Source of the DNA: Deltaproteobacteria bacterium
GTDB taxonomy: Bacteria; Desulfobacterota; Syntrophia; Syntrophales; Smithellaceae
Reading direction: 5' to 3'
Assembly: GCA_009668925.1 (NCBI GenBank)
Contig: SBEK01000002.1
Coordinates: 22,245 to 62,637 of the forward strand
Length of the DNA: 40,393 bases
Below the pieces are notes generated by a model. That model was given only the letters and a program-made list of their open reading frames with translations, made no database searches and had not been told where the DNA came from. The position numbers and the translations under genes were made by a program. Shown here piece by piece: positions 15,550 to 23,461 of this stretch (position 1 is its first letter; every line of letters begins with the position of its first letter).

Positions 15550-16434
15550 ATGACAGCAGCAAGCGACGAACAGAAGGTATCCGAAAACGATGTCCGATTT
15601 GCCGCAGCGGACGGGTTTGAACTGGCCGGAACATTAGTGCTTGCGGACCGGCCGCGGGCGGCCGTGCTCATTTCCGCGGCCACCGGGTTTCCCCGGGAAT
15701 TCTATCTCCCCTTCGCGCGTCTGGGCGCGCTGCGCGGCGCTTCCTGCCTCGTTTACGATTACCGCGGGGTCGGCGCGTCGGCGCCTGCCGATCTGGGCTC
15801 ATTCCCGATGGATTATCCGGACTGGGGCCGGCTGGACATGGCGGCGGCCCTGGAGCGGCTGATCGCCGCGGCGCCCGGCGTGCCCGTTGTCCATATCGCC
15901 AACAGCGCCGGCGGACACCTGGCCGGTTTCATGCCCAACGGGGACAAGATCGCCCGCCACATTTTCATCGGCGTCGGGTTGGGGACCTGGTGGACGCATC
16001 GGTTTCCGGCACAGCAGCTCCTGGACCTGTTTTTCTGGTGGATCTACGGCCCCGCGCAGCTGATGATGAAAGGGTACATTCCCGCGGGCGGCCTCTGGGG
16101 AGGCTCCACCCTGCCCGCAGGCGCCTTTTACACCTGGCGCCGGTGGTGCCACAAAGGCGACTACTTCCGCAGCGAACTGGCGGAGAGCCTGAAGCCTCAC
16201 CGATTCGATGAAATGACGGCGCCGATCATTTCGTATGTGTTCTCGGATGATCCGCTGACCACTGCGGAGAGCGCGCAAACGTTTCTGCAATTCATGCCCC
16301 GCGCGGAAAAAGAGATTCGCCTGAGGAGGCCCGCCGATCTGGGCGTCAAGGCCCTCGGCCACCAGAATCTGTATCGCCGCAAAAATGAAGCCGCCTGGAC
16401 TGAGATCTGGGCCGCCGCAATCAACGGGCGATAG
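15550..16434 (+). CDS. Alpha/beta hydrolase-fold protein with an Asn-Ser-Ala nucleophile elbow
   Basis: 294 residues. The order of parts fits an alpha/beta hydrolase: PRAAVLISAATGFPREFY (oxyanion strand), LVYDYRGVGAS, the nucleophile elbow HIANSAGGHLAG, a lid rich in Trp, then APIISYVFSDDPLTT (acid region) and LGHQNLY (likely catalytic His). The elbow reads N-S-A-G-G where most hydrolases have G-x-S-x-G, a variant seen in the COG4757-type predicted hydrolases. The start at 15550 has CAGGAGGA upstream. No signal peptide; probably a cytosolic esterase or related enzyme of unknown substrate. Confidence 0.75.
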   Translation: MTAASDEQKVSENDVRFAAADGFELAGTLVLADRPRAAVLISAATGFPREFYLPFARLGALRGASCLVYDYRGVGASAPADLGSFPMDYPDWGRLDMAAALERLIAAAPGVPVVHIANSAGGHLAGFMPNGDKIARHIFIGVGLGTWWTHRFPAQQLLDLFFWWIYGPAQLMMKGYIPAGGLWGGSTLPAGAFYTWRRWCHKGDYFRSELAESLKPHRFDEMTAPIISYVFSDDPLTTAESAQTFLQFMPRAEKEIRLRRPADLGVKALGHQNLYRRKNEAAWTEIWAAAINGR

Positions 16435-16513
16435 CCGAACAAAACCCAAAGCAGCGCCGGCGCCGGTTGCATGGAGGGATGGCGCTGTGAAGCTGAAAAA
16501 AAGGAGACAAAAA

Positions 16514-16876
16514 ATGACTTTTATTATGCCGACCCGGGATCAGTTCAAAGAGCTCATGTCCCAGGACTACAAGGGACCGGTTGTTATGGTCAATCTGCTG
16601 AAATTCAAGCGCGACGGTGGAAGGGAAACGTATCAGAAATATTACGAAGCAACGAAATCGTTATTCTCCGGGGAAACGATCAGCCGGGTGGTTTACCGCG
16701 GCAACGGCCTGATGCCGGTCATCGGCGATGAAAAGTGGGACGCCGTCGCTCTTTACGAATATCCGTCGATTGACGCATTCATCGCAATGAACCGCTCCAA
16801 GGCCTATCAGGATATAGTGCATTACCGTACGGACGCGCTCACGGATTCGCGGCTTTACTGCACGATTCCGGAATAA
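16514..16876 (+). CDS. DUF1330 family protein
   Basis: 120 residues from the ATG at 16514, which has AAGGAGA upstream; the longer frame would start inside the preceding gene. The family pattern is clear: GPVVMVNLLKFK near the N-terminus, YQKYYEAT, VVYRGNG, EKWDAVALYEYPSIDAF and YRTDALTDSRL. These are small dimeric alpha+beta-barrel-like proteins of unknown function. It may be co-transcribed with the hydrolase, whose stop lies 79 bases upstream. Confidence 0.8.
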   Translation: MTFIMPTRDQFKELMSQDYKGPVVMVNLLKFKRDGGRETYQKYYEATKSLFSGETISRVVYRGNGLMPVIGDEKWDAVALYEYPSIDAFIAMNRSKAYQDIVHYRTDALTDSRLYCTIPE

Positions 16877-16885
16877 ACCGCCACG

Positions 16886-16903
16886 GAACATCCCGGGATG
16901 TTC
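16886..16903 (+). terminator. Perfect 18-bp palindrome after the DUF1330 gene
   Basis: GAACATCCCGGGATGTTC, ten bases after the stop. It can fold into a hairpin but is followed only by a short TTG run, so it may be a weak or Rho-assisted transcription end or a protein-binding palindrome. Confidence 0.4.
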
Positions 16904-17099
16904 TTGCGTGACCCCACAGCCCGCAGCCGGCCTGTCCAGGCGATCTCCGGGCGCGCCCTGCCTCCGCCCATTGCAAAAAGTCCCGGCCATTCCTAATCTA
17001 ATGAAAAATGTGCCGGGGTAGGAATGGGAGTCCAGGCTGGATCCCGCCGGGTCGGGTAACATTCAATCTTTTGTGGATATAAAACAGGGAGGACGAAAA

Positions 17100-17441
17100 A
17101 TGGCCTTCAGCAGTCAATTTGTCGAAATCGAACCCGCCCGCAAAGACATCGACGCGATTCGCGGTCCGGCCGTGCTGCACTTTTGCACGGACTGGTGCGG
17201 TTATTGTCAGGATGCCGAGCCGCTGATCCGGCGGGTATTGGCCGCGCATCCGCAGGTGCACCACATCAGGGTCGAAGACGGCCGGGGACGGCCGCTCGGC
17301 CGTTCCTTCGGGATCAAGTTGTGGCCCACGCTGGTGTTCCTCTCGGACGGATGCGAAGTCGCCCGTGTGATCCGTCCGGAAAGCATCCAGATCATTGAGC
17401 AGGCGATGAAAAAAATCGTTGCCCGTGATAATGGTGAATAA
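17100..17441 (+). CDS. Thioredoxin family protein
   Basis: 113 residues from the ATG at 17100, behind GGGAGGACGAAAA. The active site is W32-C33-G-Y-C36 (DWCGYCQDAE), a variant of the usual WCGPC, and the cis-Pro loop is LWPTLVFLSDG. It lacks a signal peptide, so it should act as a cytosolic thiol-disulfide protein. A short imperfect hairpin followed by T6 (near 17441-17465) may end transcription. Partner unknown. Confidence 0.88.
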   Translation: MAFSSQFVEIEPARKDIDAIRGPAVLHFCTDWCGYCQDAEPLIRRVLAAHPQVHHIRVEDGRGRPLGRSFGIKLWPTLVFLSDGCEVARVIRPESIQIIEQAMKKIVARDNGE

Positions 17442-17480
17442 GAGGACGCCGGTCTCTCTTTTTTCTCTCTATGGCTCCCG

Positions 17481-18476
17481 TTATTTAATTTTCTTTGTTT
17501 CCCGAAACCAGGCGATGCTGTCCCTGACGGCCTCAGCAATCGGCGTCCCGGCAAAATCCAATTCGCTTACGGCTTTGCTGTTGTCATAATATTCACAAAC
17601 GCAAATCTGGCGGACATTGGTCGTGGACACCTGTGTTCTGATCCCGCACCTCCGCAGCAGATCTCCTGCCTTGCCTGCGGCTAGGAGCAGCCAGTCGGGA
17701 ACGCAGACAATCCGCTGGCGATACCCGCACACTGTTTTTTGCAGTTCATAAAATTCCCGGATCGTCATGCTTTGGGTGGACAAGATATATTTCTCGCCGT
17801 TTCGCCCTTTTTCCAGTGCGGCGATCACGGAGGCAGCGACATCGCGGACATGAACAAAACTTTTCCCGCCTTTCGGGACCAGCATCAGCGCTTTACGATA
17901 GCCGAACAAAACCAGCTGACCGGAACTCGGTTTGGCGTCGTACTTGCCCAGCATAAAAGACGGATTGAGAATAACCACATGCATGTTTTCTTTTTGCGAG
18001 AAGTCAATGAAAAGCCGTTCCGCTTCATTTTTGGAGCGCGCGTAAAACGAATCCGTAACCGGATACTTCATCGGATCCGATTCCACGGCCCATTTATCGG
18101 GAGTTCCGTATCCGATGGTGTTGATGGTGCTGATGTAAATCAACTTGCGGATATTCAGTTCCGAGGCGACGGAAAGCACGTTTCGCGAACCGTCGACGGT
18201 CACTTTGGCATAATCGGCATATCGCAAGAGCCCCATATCCGTAACCGCGGCCATATGGATAATGGCACTGCATCCCGCCGCCGCCCGCCGCAAAGCTTCG
18301 TGCTGCAAAAAACTGCCTTCAAAAACTTTCAGCCTGGGGTGCGCAATGCATAAACTGTCCGCCCGACGGACGATGGCGTGAACGATATGCTTCTCATTCA
18401 AAAGCCTTTCGATGACATGGTGTCCCAATAAGCCGTTGCCGCCGGTTACGAGAATATGCATCGGTTCTTTTTTCAT
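17481..18476 (-). CDS. NAD-dependent epimerase/dehydratase family protein (extended SDR)
   Basis: About 331 residues. HILVTGGNGLLGHHVIERLL is the Rossmann GxxGxxG loop; IIHMAAVTDM, the catalytic STINTIG strand and YARSKNEAERL (YxxxK) follow, as in extended short-chain dehydrogenases such as dihydroflavonol reductase and 3-beta-HSD-like enzymes. The start is uncertain: a TTG at 18500 and ATGs at 18476 and 18461 share the frame and none has a good ribosome site. It stands alone on the minus strand; substrate unknown. Confidence 0.8.
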   Translation of the reverse strand: MKKEPMHILVTGGNGLLGHHVIERLLNEKHIVHAIVRRADSLCIAHPRLKVFEGSFLQHEALRRAAAGCSAIIHMAAVTDMGLLRYADYAKVTVDGSRNVLSVASELNIRKLIYISTINTIGYGTPDKWAVESDPMKYPVTDSFYARSKNEAERLFIDFSQKENMHVVILNPSFMLGKYDAKPSSGQLVLFGYRKALMLVPKGGKSFVHVRDVAASVIAALEKGRNGEKYILSTQSMTIREFYELQKTVCGYRQRIVCVPDWLLLAAGKAGDLLRRCGIRTQVSTTNVRQICVCEYYDNSKAVSELDFAGTPIAEAVRDSIAWFRETKKIK

Positions 18477-18796
18477 AAGGGAAGACGGATTCCAATTCAA
18501 AGTGCACCACGTTTAGTTAAAGAAAAGAAATACAAATCATCCGCGCAACCTCTTGGGCTGCGGGGATGATGAACGAGACTGGATATTGAACCGTATGGAT
18601 GATTTCATGATCGACCTGGTCTGCTGCATGATCTCATTTTTGTCGTTCATTATTAATAAGGGATGTCTGGATGATTCTCAAGCATAATTTTCGCGGACGA
18701 AATTTGGAAGAAAAGGGCATTCTGTTCCCCTTTGCTTTTTCCCACAAATGGCATATAAACTGCGCTAAAAGAGAACAAGGATATGAAGAACGGACA
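18477..18796. other. Divergent intergenic region
   Basis: No gene is supported. A longer reading frame for the downstream acyltransferase enters this stretch from 18671, but its first 42 codons look unlike the family. AT-rich bases near 18640-18665 are the best place for a promoter. Confidence 0.4.
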
Positions 18797-19687
18797 ATGC
18801 TGAAATCCCTGCTCGGGTTCCTGCGTGGCGCAGCTGGACTGACATTCCTGGTGATCAATACTTTATTCTGGGCGGTCCCTGTCTACCTGACGGCCGTCTT
18901 CAAATTGATCCTTCCGTTTCGCTTGGCGCGGACGCTGTTTGATACCATTCTCAATTTTCTGTCTTATTCCTGGATCTACTGCATCAATGCCTTTATCGGC
19001 CTGATGAAGCAGGTGGACTATGATGTTGAGGGACTGGAAAAATTAAAAATGGACGAATGGTATCTCGTCATTTCCAACCACCAGACCATGGTCGATATTT
19101 TCGTTCTGCAGAAAATATTTCACGGCCGCATTCCTTTTCTCAAGTATTTTTTAAAGCAGGAGCTGATCTGGGTGCCGATCCTGGGGCTGGCCTGGTGGGC
19201 GCTCGATTATCCTTTCATGAAGCGCTATTCCGCCGAATTTCTGAAAAAGAAACCGCATCTCCGGGGCAGGGATATTTCCGCCACCAGGAAGGCCTGCGCC
19301 AAATTCAAAGACAGGCCCGCTTCCATCATGAACTTCATTGAAGGAACCCGCTTTACGGACGTAAAACATGCCGCGCAGAATTCTCCCTACCGGCACCTTC
19401 TGAAGCCGCGGTCGGGCGGCATCTCTTATGTTCTGTCCATGATGGGTGAAAATATGCAGAGCGTGATCGATGTGACCATCATCTATCCCGACGTCGTGGA
19501 GACGGCGTGGGAGTTCTTTTGCAGCCCAAGATCCCGCATCATGGTCAGGATCGACGTCTTGCCGATCGATCACAACCTTCGCGGGCAGGATCCGGATGAT
19601 CCCGCATACAGAAACCGGTTCAATACCTGGCTCAACGCGTTGTGGGAAGAAAAGGATCGTAAGATAGACCGGATCATAAACGCCTGA
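18797..19687 (+). CDS. YihG-like 1-acyl-glycerol-3-phosphate acyltransferase family protein
   Basis: 296 residues from the ATG at 18797. N-terminal membrane helices (LTFLVINTLFWAVPVYL and a second near 47-66) precede the acyltransferase domain, with NHQTMVDIFVLQ (NHx4D) and FIEGTRFT. The latter replaces the usual PEGT by IEGT, as in the YihG subgroup of PlsC homologues. It is likely an inner-membrane enzyme that moves an acyl group from acyl-ACP or acyl-CoA onto lysophospholipid. This is the second PlsC-type gene in the window and is not closely similar to the one at 6114. Confidence 0.85.
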   Translation: MLKSLLGFLRGAAGLTFLVINTLFWAVPVYLTAVFKLILPFRLARTLFDTILNFLSYSWIYCINAFIGLMKQVDYDVEGLEKLKMDEWYLVISNHQTMVDIFVLQKIFHGRIPFLKYFLKQELIWVPILGLAWWALDYPFMKRYSAEFLKKKPHLRGRDISATRKACAKFKDRPASIMNFIEGTRFTDVKHAAQNSPYRHLLKPRSGGISYVLSMMGENMQSVIDVTIIYPDVVETAWEFFCSPRSRIMVRIDVLPIDHNLRGQDPDDPAYRNRFNTWLNALWEEKDRKIDRIINA

Positions 19688-19772
19688 TGGCGCATAAGCT
19701 GACCCTCTTTGAGGCCCTGAAATATTTTTCTTTATCAAGCGCCGCTTCCCCGGCAAATTTCTCCGGATACCT

Positions 19773-20411
19773 TTACCGTCTTTTTTGTCCGAGCCTGCCA
19801 AGAAGCGCGTCAAAAGAATCCTGATCCGTTTTGAACGCGGCGGCCTTTCGGCCTATTCTAATGATGTCAATGGTTTTGATGGTATCCCCTCGGCGGATGG
19901 CGTCAACGACATTCTGTCCTTCTACGACGCGGCCAAAGACAGTATGCTTGCCGTCCAGCCAGGGTGTGCTGTTGTGGGTAATAAAAAATTGACTCCCATT
20001 GGTGCCCGGGCCGGCATTGGCCATGGATAAGATCCCGGGTCCATCATGCCTGAGCGTTGGATCAATCTCATCGGGAAAATTATAGCCGGGTCCGCCGCTG
20101 CCCCTCCCGGCAGGATCGCCGCCCTGAATCATAAAATTCGGAATGACGCGATGGAAGGTCAGTCCATCGTAAAAGCGAACCCCTTTACCGCGGTTGGAAT
20201 CCTTGGTGCCTTCGGCCAGACCGACGAAGTTTATGACCGTTAAAGGTGTCTTTTCAAATTCCAGTCTGATCAGGATATCACCTTTGGACGTAATTACTTT
20301 GGCGTAAAGTCCGTCGGGAAGCGGCGGTTTTTCACCGGCTATGCCATCTCCTGCCGCAAACACAAGAAGGAAAAGAACGACTATAAAAGAAAACCACTTC
20401 ATCTGTTTCAT
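19773..20411 (-). CDS. Exported cyclophilin-type peptidyl-prolyl cis-trans isomerase
   Basis: 212 residues. Residues 1-26 form a signal peptide ([15 protein letters not shown], cleavage near IAGEK). The isomerase core shows [39 protein letters not shown] and [15 protein letters not shown], with the active-site Arg in FHRV. It should catalyse proline isomerisation in the periplasm. A 40-residue tail after the domain is charged and variable. GGAGGTGACGCAGC stands before the ATG and a sigma70-like promoter lies about 90 bases upstream. Confidence 0.92.
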   Translation of the reverse strand: MKQMKWFSFIVVLFLLVFAAGDGIAGEKPPLPDGLYAKVITSKGDILIRLEFEKTPLTVINFVGLAEGTKDSNRGKGVRFYDGLTFHRVIPNFMIQGGDPAGRGSGGPGYNFPDEIDPTLRHDGPGILSMANAGPGTNGSQFFITHNSTPWLDGKHTVFGRVVEGQNVVDAIRRGDTIKTIDIIRIGRKAAAFKTDQDSFDALLGRLGQKRR

Positions 20412-20501
20412 GCTGCGTCACCTCCTGAAATACTTGTTTTGTGCATTAGGAAAAATGATCAGGGGCGGATTTTGCGACATCCGCTTTCAATCCCCGTTAA
20501 C

Positions 20502-20530
20502 ATTTTATTTTACCGGAGTTTCATTAGCAA
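20502..20530 (-). promoter_or_regulatory. Sigma70-type promoter for the cyclophilin gene
   Basis: On the minus strand TTGCTA (20530-20525), a 17-base spacer and TAAAAT (20507-20502). A small hairpin GCGGAT/ATCCGC lies in the leader at 20465-20483. Confidence 0.55.
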
Positions 20531-20583
20531 CGTCTTCAAAGTAATGCAATGTAAAGTAAGTCGTCGGAAAATAATAGTGCGGC

Positions 20584-20620
20584 AATAAAAAACCCCTCAA
20601 GCTTTGTAAGCCTTGAGGGG
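20584..20620 (-). terminator. Intrinsic terminator of the small membrane protein gene
   Basis: Minus-strand stem of 9 bp, CCCCTCAAG/CTTGAGGGG (20620-20612 with 20601-20593), followed by a T6 run and ATT (20592-20584). It lies 60 bases after the stop at 20680. Confidence 0.85.
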
Positions 20621-20679
20621 CGAGTATCTCGACAGATCATGACCGCTTGCTGCAACCGCTGTATCTTGATCGGTCCCGA

Positions 20680-20955
20680 TCAGGTCACGATGGTTTTCAC
20701 CAGGTCGATGACCGGGTTGGTGAAGAGCGCCATCAGAATCGTGTAAAGGGCAAAGGCGCCGACAACCTCTGTCGTGTACATCTTGTTATATTTTCTCTTC
20801 AGGGCAACGATCAGCCCGCCGCCGATGATCAGGCAGCCCAGCTGGAAGTACGGGAAATTGGCCGCTCCCGTGGCCGCGTATTCCGCGAATCCAAAAGTTG
20901 CCGTTAAGAGAACTACTGCCGCCGCCGCTACGATGGTTCCTAATGTCTTTTTCAT
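20680..20955 (-). CDS. Small membrane protein of unknown function
   Basis: 91 residues: a signal peptide or first helix (LGTIVAAAAVVLLTATFGFA), then AANFPYFQLGCLIIGGGLIVALKRK as a second helix, and AFALYTILMALFTNPVIDLV as a third. It ends with a short polar tail. The ribosome site AAGGAGGTAACAGATC is very strong and the gene has its own terminator, which suggests good expression. I do not recognise the family. A sigma54-like sequence lies upstream (see findings). Confidence 0.75.
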   Translation of the reverse strand: MKKTLGTIVAAAAVVLLTATFGFAEYAATGAANFPYFQLGCLIIGGGLIVALKRKYNKMYTTEVVGAFALYTILMALFTNPVIDLVKTIVT

Positions 20956-21350
20956 GATCTGTTACCTCCTTAGGGTAGTTTGTGTTTCATTTGCCTTTAT
21001 ATAGTGAAATTTGCGTGCCAGATTTTCAGGCCGGACCAATAATTGTTGCAACATCATGATTTTTAATATGATTTATCAGAAGCGCCACCTGCCGCGGCCC
21101 TCTCCAATGCCGGTTTTATTCTCTTTCTATTAATGAAATGTTCAAGCGCCTTTAACGATCCATGAAAAACGGGATGGCCGGCCGACGACCCAAGTATGAT
21201 ATAATGTGTTAAAGAAATTTCCTTAAGGGCGGCAAGAGAGGCAACATAACCGGAAGCGATTTATCACGCATCGACCCACGCCGACGCGGACAAATTTAAT
21301 TCCCGCCGAGAAACAGATGCCGCGAGCCGTCGAAGAAAGAGAGGTGCGAC
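20956..21350. other. Divergent intergenic region
   Basis: No gene is supported. A minus-strand promoter for the small membrane protein should lie near 20998-21025. On the plus strand an extended minus-10 box, TGATATAAT, is at 21197-21205. Confidence 0.45.
21197..21205 (+). promoter_or_regulatory. Extended minus-10 promoter element
   Basis: TGATATAAT has a perfect TATAAT with the TGn extension and no good minus-35 box. It would serve the small secreted protein gene at 21351 with a leader of about 140 bases. Confidence 0.4.
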
Positions 21351-21653
21351 ATGAACAAGTGCTTTTACGCGTCGGGGTTGATCGGCATTCTGCTTACGAT
21401 GCTGCCGGCCAGTGCCGCCGCCCAGGACATTGGTCAGTACCAGGAGAACGGCCGCTTCAAAATCGGCGTCGAGCCCTGCGATAAGAGCGAGCCGCGTGAC
21501 ACGACGATCGAGAACAGAGCCAAGGACCCTCCCGGGCCGCCGGAGATTCAGACACCCCGATACCGCAGAAAAGATATCCAGAGTAATAAGCCCGCTCCTA
21601 TCCCTCCCCGAACGACGCCGGCACCAATGCCCGGAGGCAGAACACATCGCTGA
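21351..21653 (+). CDS. Small secreted proline-rich protein of unknown function
   Basis: 100 residues. Residues 1-24 form a signal peptide (ASGLIGILLTMLPASAAA, cleavage before QDIGQ). The mature part is polar and unstructured-looking, rich in Pro, Arg and Glu (DPPGPPEIQTPRYRRKD; PAPIPPRTTPAPMPGG). GAGAGGTGCGAC stands before the ATG. It is not recognised and is probably a periplasmic or surface peptide. It converges with the MFS gene; stops are 38 bases apart and no terminator is visible between them. Confidence 0.55.
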   Translation: MNKCFYASGLIGILLTMLPASAAAQDIGQYQENGRFKIGVEPCDKSEPRDTTIENRAKDPPGPPEIQTPRYRRKDIQSNKPAPIPPRTTPAPMPGGRTHR

Positions 21654-21690
21654 AGCGCAAGGATTGCCTTGTCCCGCAGACACCAGATGT

Positions 21691-22977
21691 TTAATCCCCA
21701 TCGACCTTGATTTTGGGCAGCCCGAAAGCCATGGCCACCATCACGATGTTGGCCCCTCCGATGATCATCAGGGTCTTCGTTGCGTTATGCCCCAGGTATT
21801 TGTAAAGTTCACCGGCGATGCTGGGCACCGTGCCGCCCGCACACCACGCCCAGCCCATGAGGATCGCCGAGACGATGCTGACATTTTCGCGCGGCGCGAT
21901 CCGCTGACCGAACGCGACGCCGAGGGGATTCACCGTCCCCAAAAACGCGCCGCCCAGGATGCACAGCCCGACAAACACCGGCACCGGCAGGGTCAGACGG
22001 ATGAGCGCGTGGTAGCTCACGACCGACAGAATCGTCATCGCAATGAGCGTCCTGCGCCTGCCGATGCGGTCCGCCAGGTGGCCCATCGGCACCATGAACA
22101 GCGTCGACCCGAGGACAATCAAGCCGAAAGCTCCACCCTGCCCGATCCAGGCCGGATACCCTTTTTCATGCGCAAATTCGGGCATGAGGAAAAAAAGCCC
22201 GCTCAGCACGCCGCTGGAAATCGCCAGGATCAAAAACAGAGCCAGAATCTGTCGGGCCACCGGCCGCAGGGATCTAAGCGACGCGATAACGGATACACGC
22301 CGGGCACTCAGCGCTTCCTCGGGCCGGCACTTGATCCAGACAAACCCCCAGAGGACCGCCATCGGAATCAGCAGGATCTCGGTGTGATGTCCGAGGTGAT
22401 TGTACGCGGTCCGAAACACAATCTGGCTCGCGCCAAAACCGATGCTGCCCACTGCAATAAATATGGCCAGAAACATGGCGCCGCGCCGGGCGGAAAAACC
22501 GCCGGCGAGACCGGCCCCCGCGGGGTGAAACATATCCTGTCCGAGCCTCCCCGCCGCTAAAATGACGAAGACGGCCAGGTAAAAACCGCTGAAGCCGAAG
22601 AGCGTGGGAAGCCACCGGTTGAGCAGAGCCTGATAGTCGGCAAGCGGACCCAGCAGCATGGCGAGCGAGGTCAAAAGCGCCCCCGCCAGAATGACGCGCC
22701 GGGGGCCGAACCGGTCGGCAATCGACCCGAAGAGCGGCTGCAGAGCCGTTCCGCTCATGGCGATAACCGTGGCGATCCATCCGGCCTTGGCGACGTCCAG
22801 CCCGGCGAGCGTCTTGTAAACCGGCCAGACGCTCATCCCCATAAAATCGACCATGATGTGCGCGACCACCACGGCGACAAACGTGCCGGCGGTGCGCCGC
22901 GCCGCAGTGGTATCCGCCGATCCGCCATGAATAAGCGCCGCCGGGGCCGCGGCATCTGATTGCTTTAGATTGTCCAT
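21691..22977 (-). CDS. MFS transporter, fosmidomycin-resistance (Fsr)-like
   Basis: 428 residues from the ATG at 22977; an in-frame GTG nine bases earlier is less likely. The hydropathy pattern gives about 12 membrane helices. Signature pieces include HIMVDFMGMSVWPVYKTL at helix 1, LFGSIADRFGPRRVIL (MFS loop 2-3 motif), GRLGQDMFHPAGAGLAGG (the HPAGA block typical of Fsr-like proteins) and GHLADRIGRRRTLI in the second half. It is expected to be a proton-driven exporter in the inner membrane; substrate unknown. Confidence 0.85.
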   Translation of the reverse strand: MDNLKQSDAAAPAALIHGGSADTTAARRTAGTFVAVVVAHIMVDFMGMSVWPVYKTLAGLDVAKAGWIATVIAMSGTALQPLFGSIADRFGPRRVILAGALLTSLAMLLGPLADYQALLNRWLPTLFGFSGFYLAVFVILAAGRLGQDMFHPAGAGLAGGFSARRGAMFLAIFIAVGSIGFGASQIVFRTAYNHLGHHTEILLIPMAVLWGFVWIKCRPEEALSARRVSVIASLRSLRPVARQILALFLILAISSGVLSGLFFLMPEFAHEKGYPAWIGQGGAFGLIVLGSTLFMVPMGHLADRIGRRRTLIAMTILSVVSYHALIRLTLPVPVFVGLCILGGAFLGTVNPLGVAFGQRIAPRENVSIVSAILMGWAWCAGGTVPSIAGELYKYLGHNATKTLMIIGGANIVMVAMAFGLPKIKVDGD

Positions 22978-23050
22978 GCTTTTCACTTTTTTGCCGGCAT
23001 CCCGCTTGCGGGATGATGAACTGTCCTACTGTTTTGTTATGGATATCAAA

Positions 23051-23085
23051 AATAAAAAACCCGCCTGACTGATCCGCGGCGGGTT
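23051..23085 (-). terminator. Intrinsic terminator of an orphan minus-strand transcript
   Basis: AACCCGCC/GGCGGGTT stem (8 bp, 23058-23065 with 23078-23085) and a 12-base loop. The minus strand continues with a T6 run, then ATT. There is no conventional gene upstream of it; see the transcript entry. Confidence 0.8.
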
Positions 23086-23234
23086 AAAATGATGGCGATG
23101 GCATCCGTTGCTAGTGCTTTTCTCCAGGCGCATCCACCCCGCCGCACACCGGCCGCCCATCCGCCGTTTTTATCGCCATATTTACCAAGTGGGTTAATTC
23201 GCGCATGTATTTTTCTTTCACTTCCCTGCAATGT
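23052..23234 (-). ncRNA. Candidate small RNA (or tiny-protein mRNA), about 185 nt
   Basis: A strong sigma70 promoter (23269-23241) and an intrinsic terminator (ending near 23052) frame about 185 bases on the minus strand with no recognisable protein gene. Within it, ATGGCGAT (23179-23172) can pair with ATCGCCAT (23099-23092), closing a GC-rich domain, which suggests a structured RNA. A 31-codon frame (23206-23111, beginning MRELTHLVNM) is also open but has no ribosome site at proper distance. I could not match it to 6S, SRP, tmRNA or a riboswitch class by eye. Confidence 0.45.
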
Positions 23235-23240
23235 GGCGTT

Positions 23241-23269
23241 AAAATACAGTCGAGAGCGGGACCTGTCAA
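23241..23269 (-). promoter_or_regulatory. Sigma70-type promoter of the orphan small transcript
   Basis: On the minus strand a perfect TTGACA (23269-23264), a 17-base spacer and TATTTT (23246-23241). It faces away from the cydAB promoter 46 bases off. Confidence 0.7.
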
Positions 23270-23314
23270 TCTTTTTCTAGGGTCCGGACAAACCGCCTGC
23301 GGTACGGGCCGTAT

Positions 23315-23343
23315 TTGACATGCCGCCGGAAAATTCTTATATT
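23315..23343 (+). promoter_or_regulatory. Sigma70-type promoter for cydAB
   Basis: A perfect TTGACA (23315-23320), a 17-base spacer and TATATT (23338-23343). The predicted leader to the cydA ATG is about 110 bases, long enough for control sites. Confidence 0.7.
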
Positions 23344-23461
23344 CATCTGTGGTTGACGATCGCCGGGAAAACAGCGGACTTTCCGGACCGGCGGCTGAAA
23401 CCCGCTCCTTTGGCTCTGATCAGAAGCGATTTTTTCGACACCTCAATATAAGGAAGGACAC

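Noticed and set aside
23046..23231. 61-codon minus-strand frame inside the orphan transcript
   Set aside because: It runs through the terminator stem, so it cannot be the product of this unit; the 31-codon frame and the RNA itself are better candidates.
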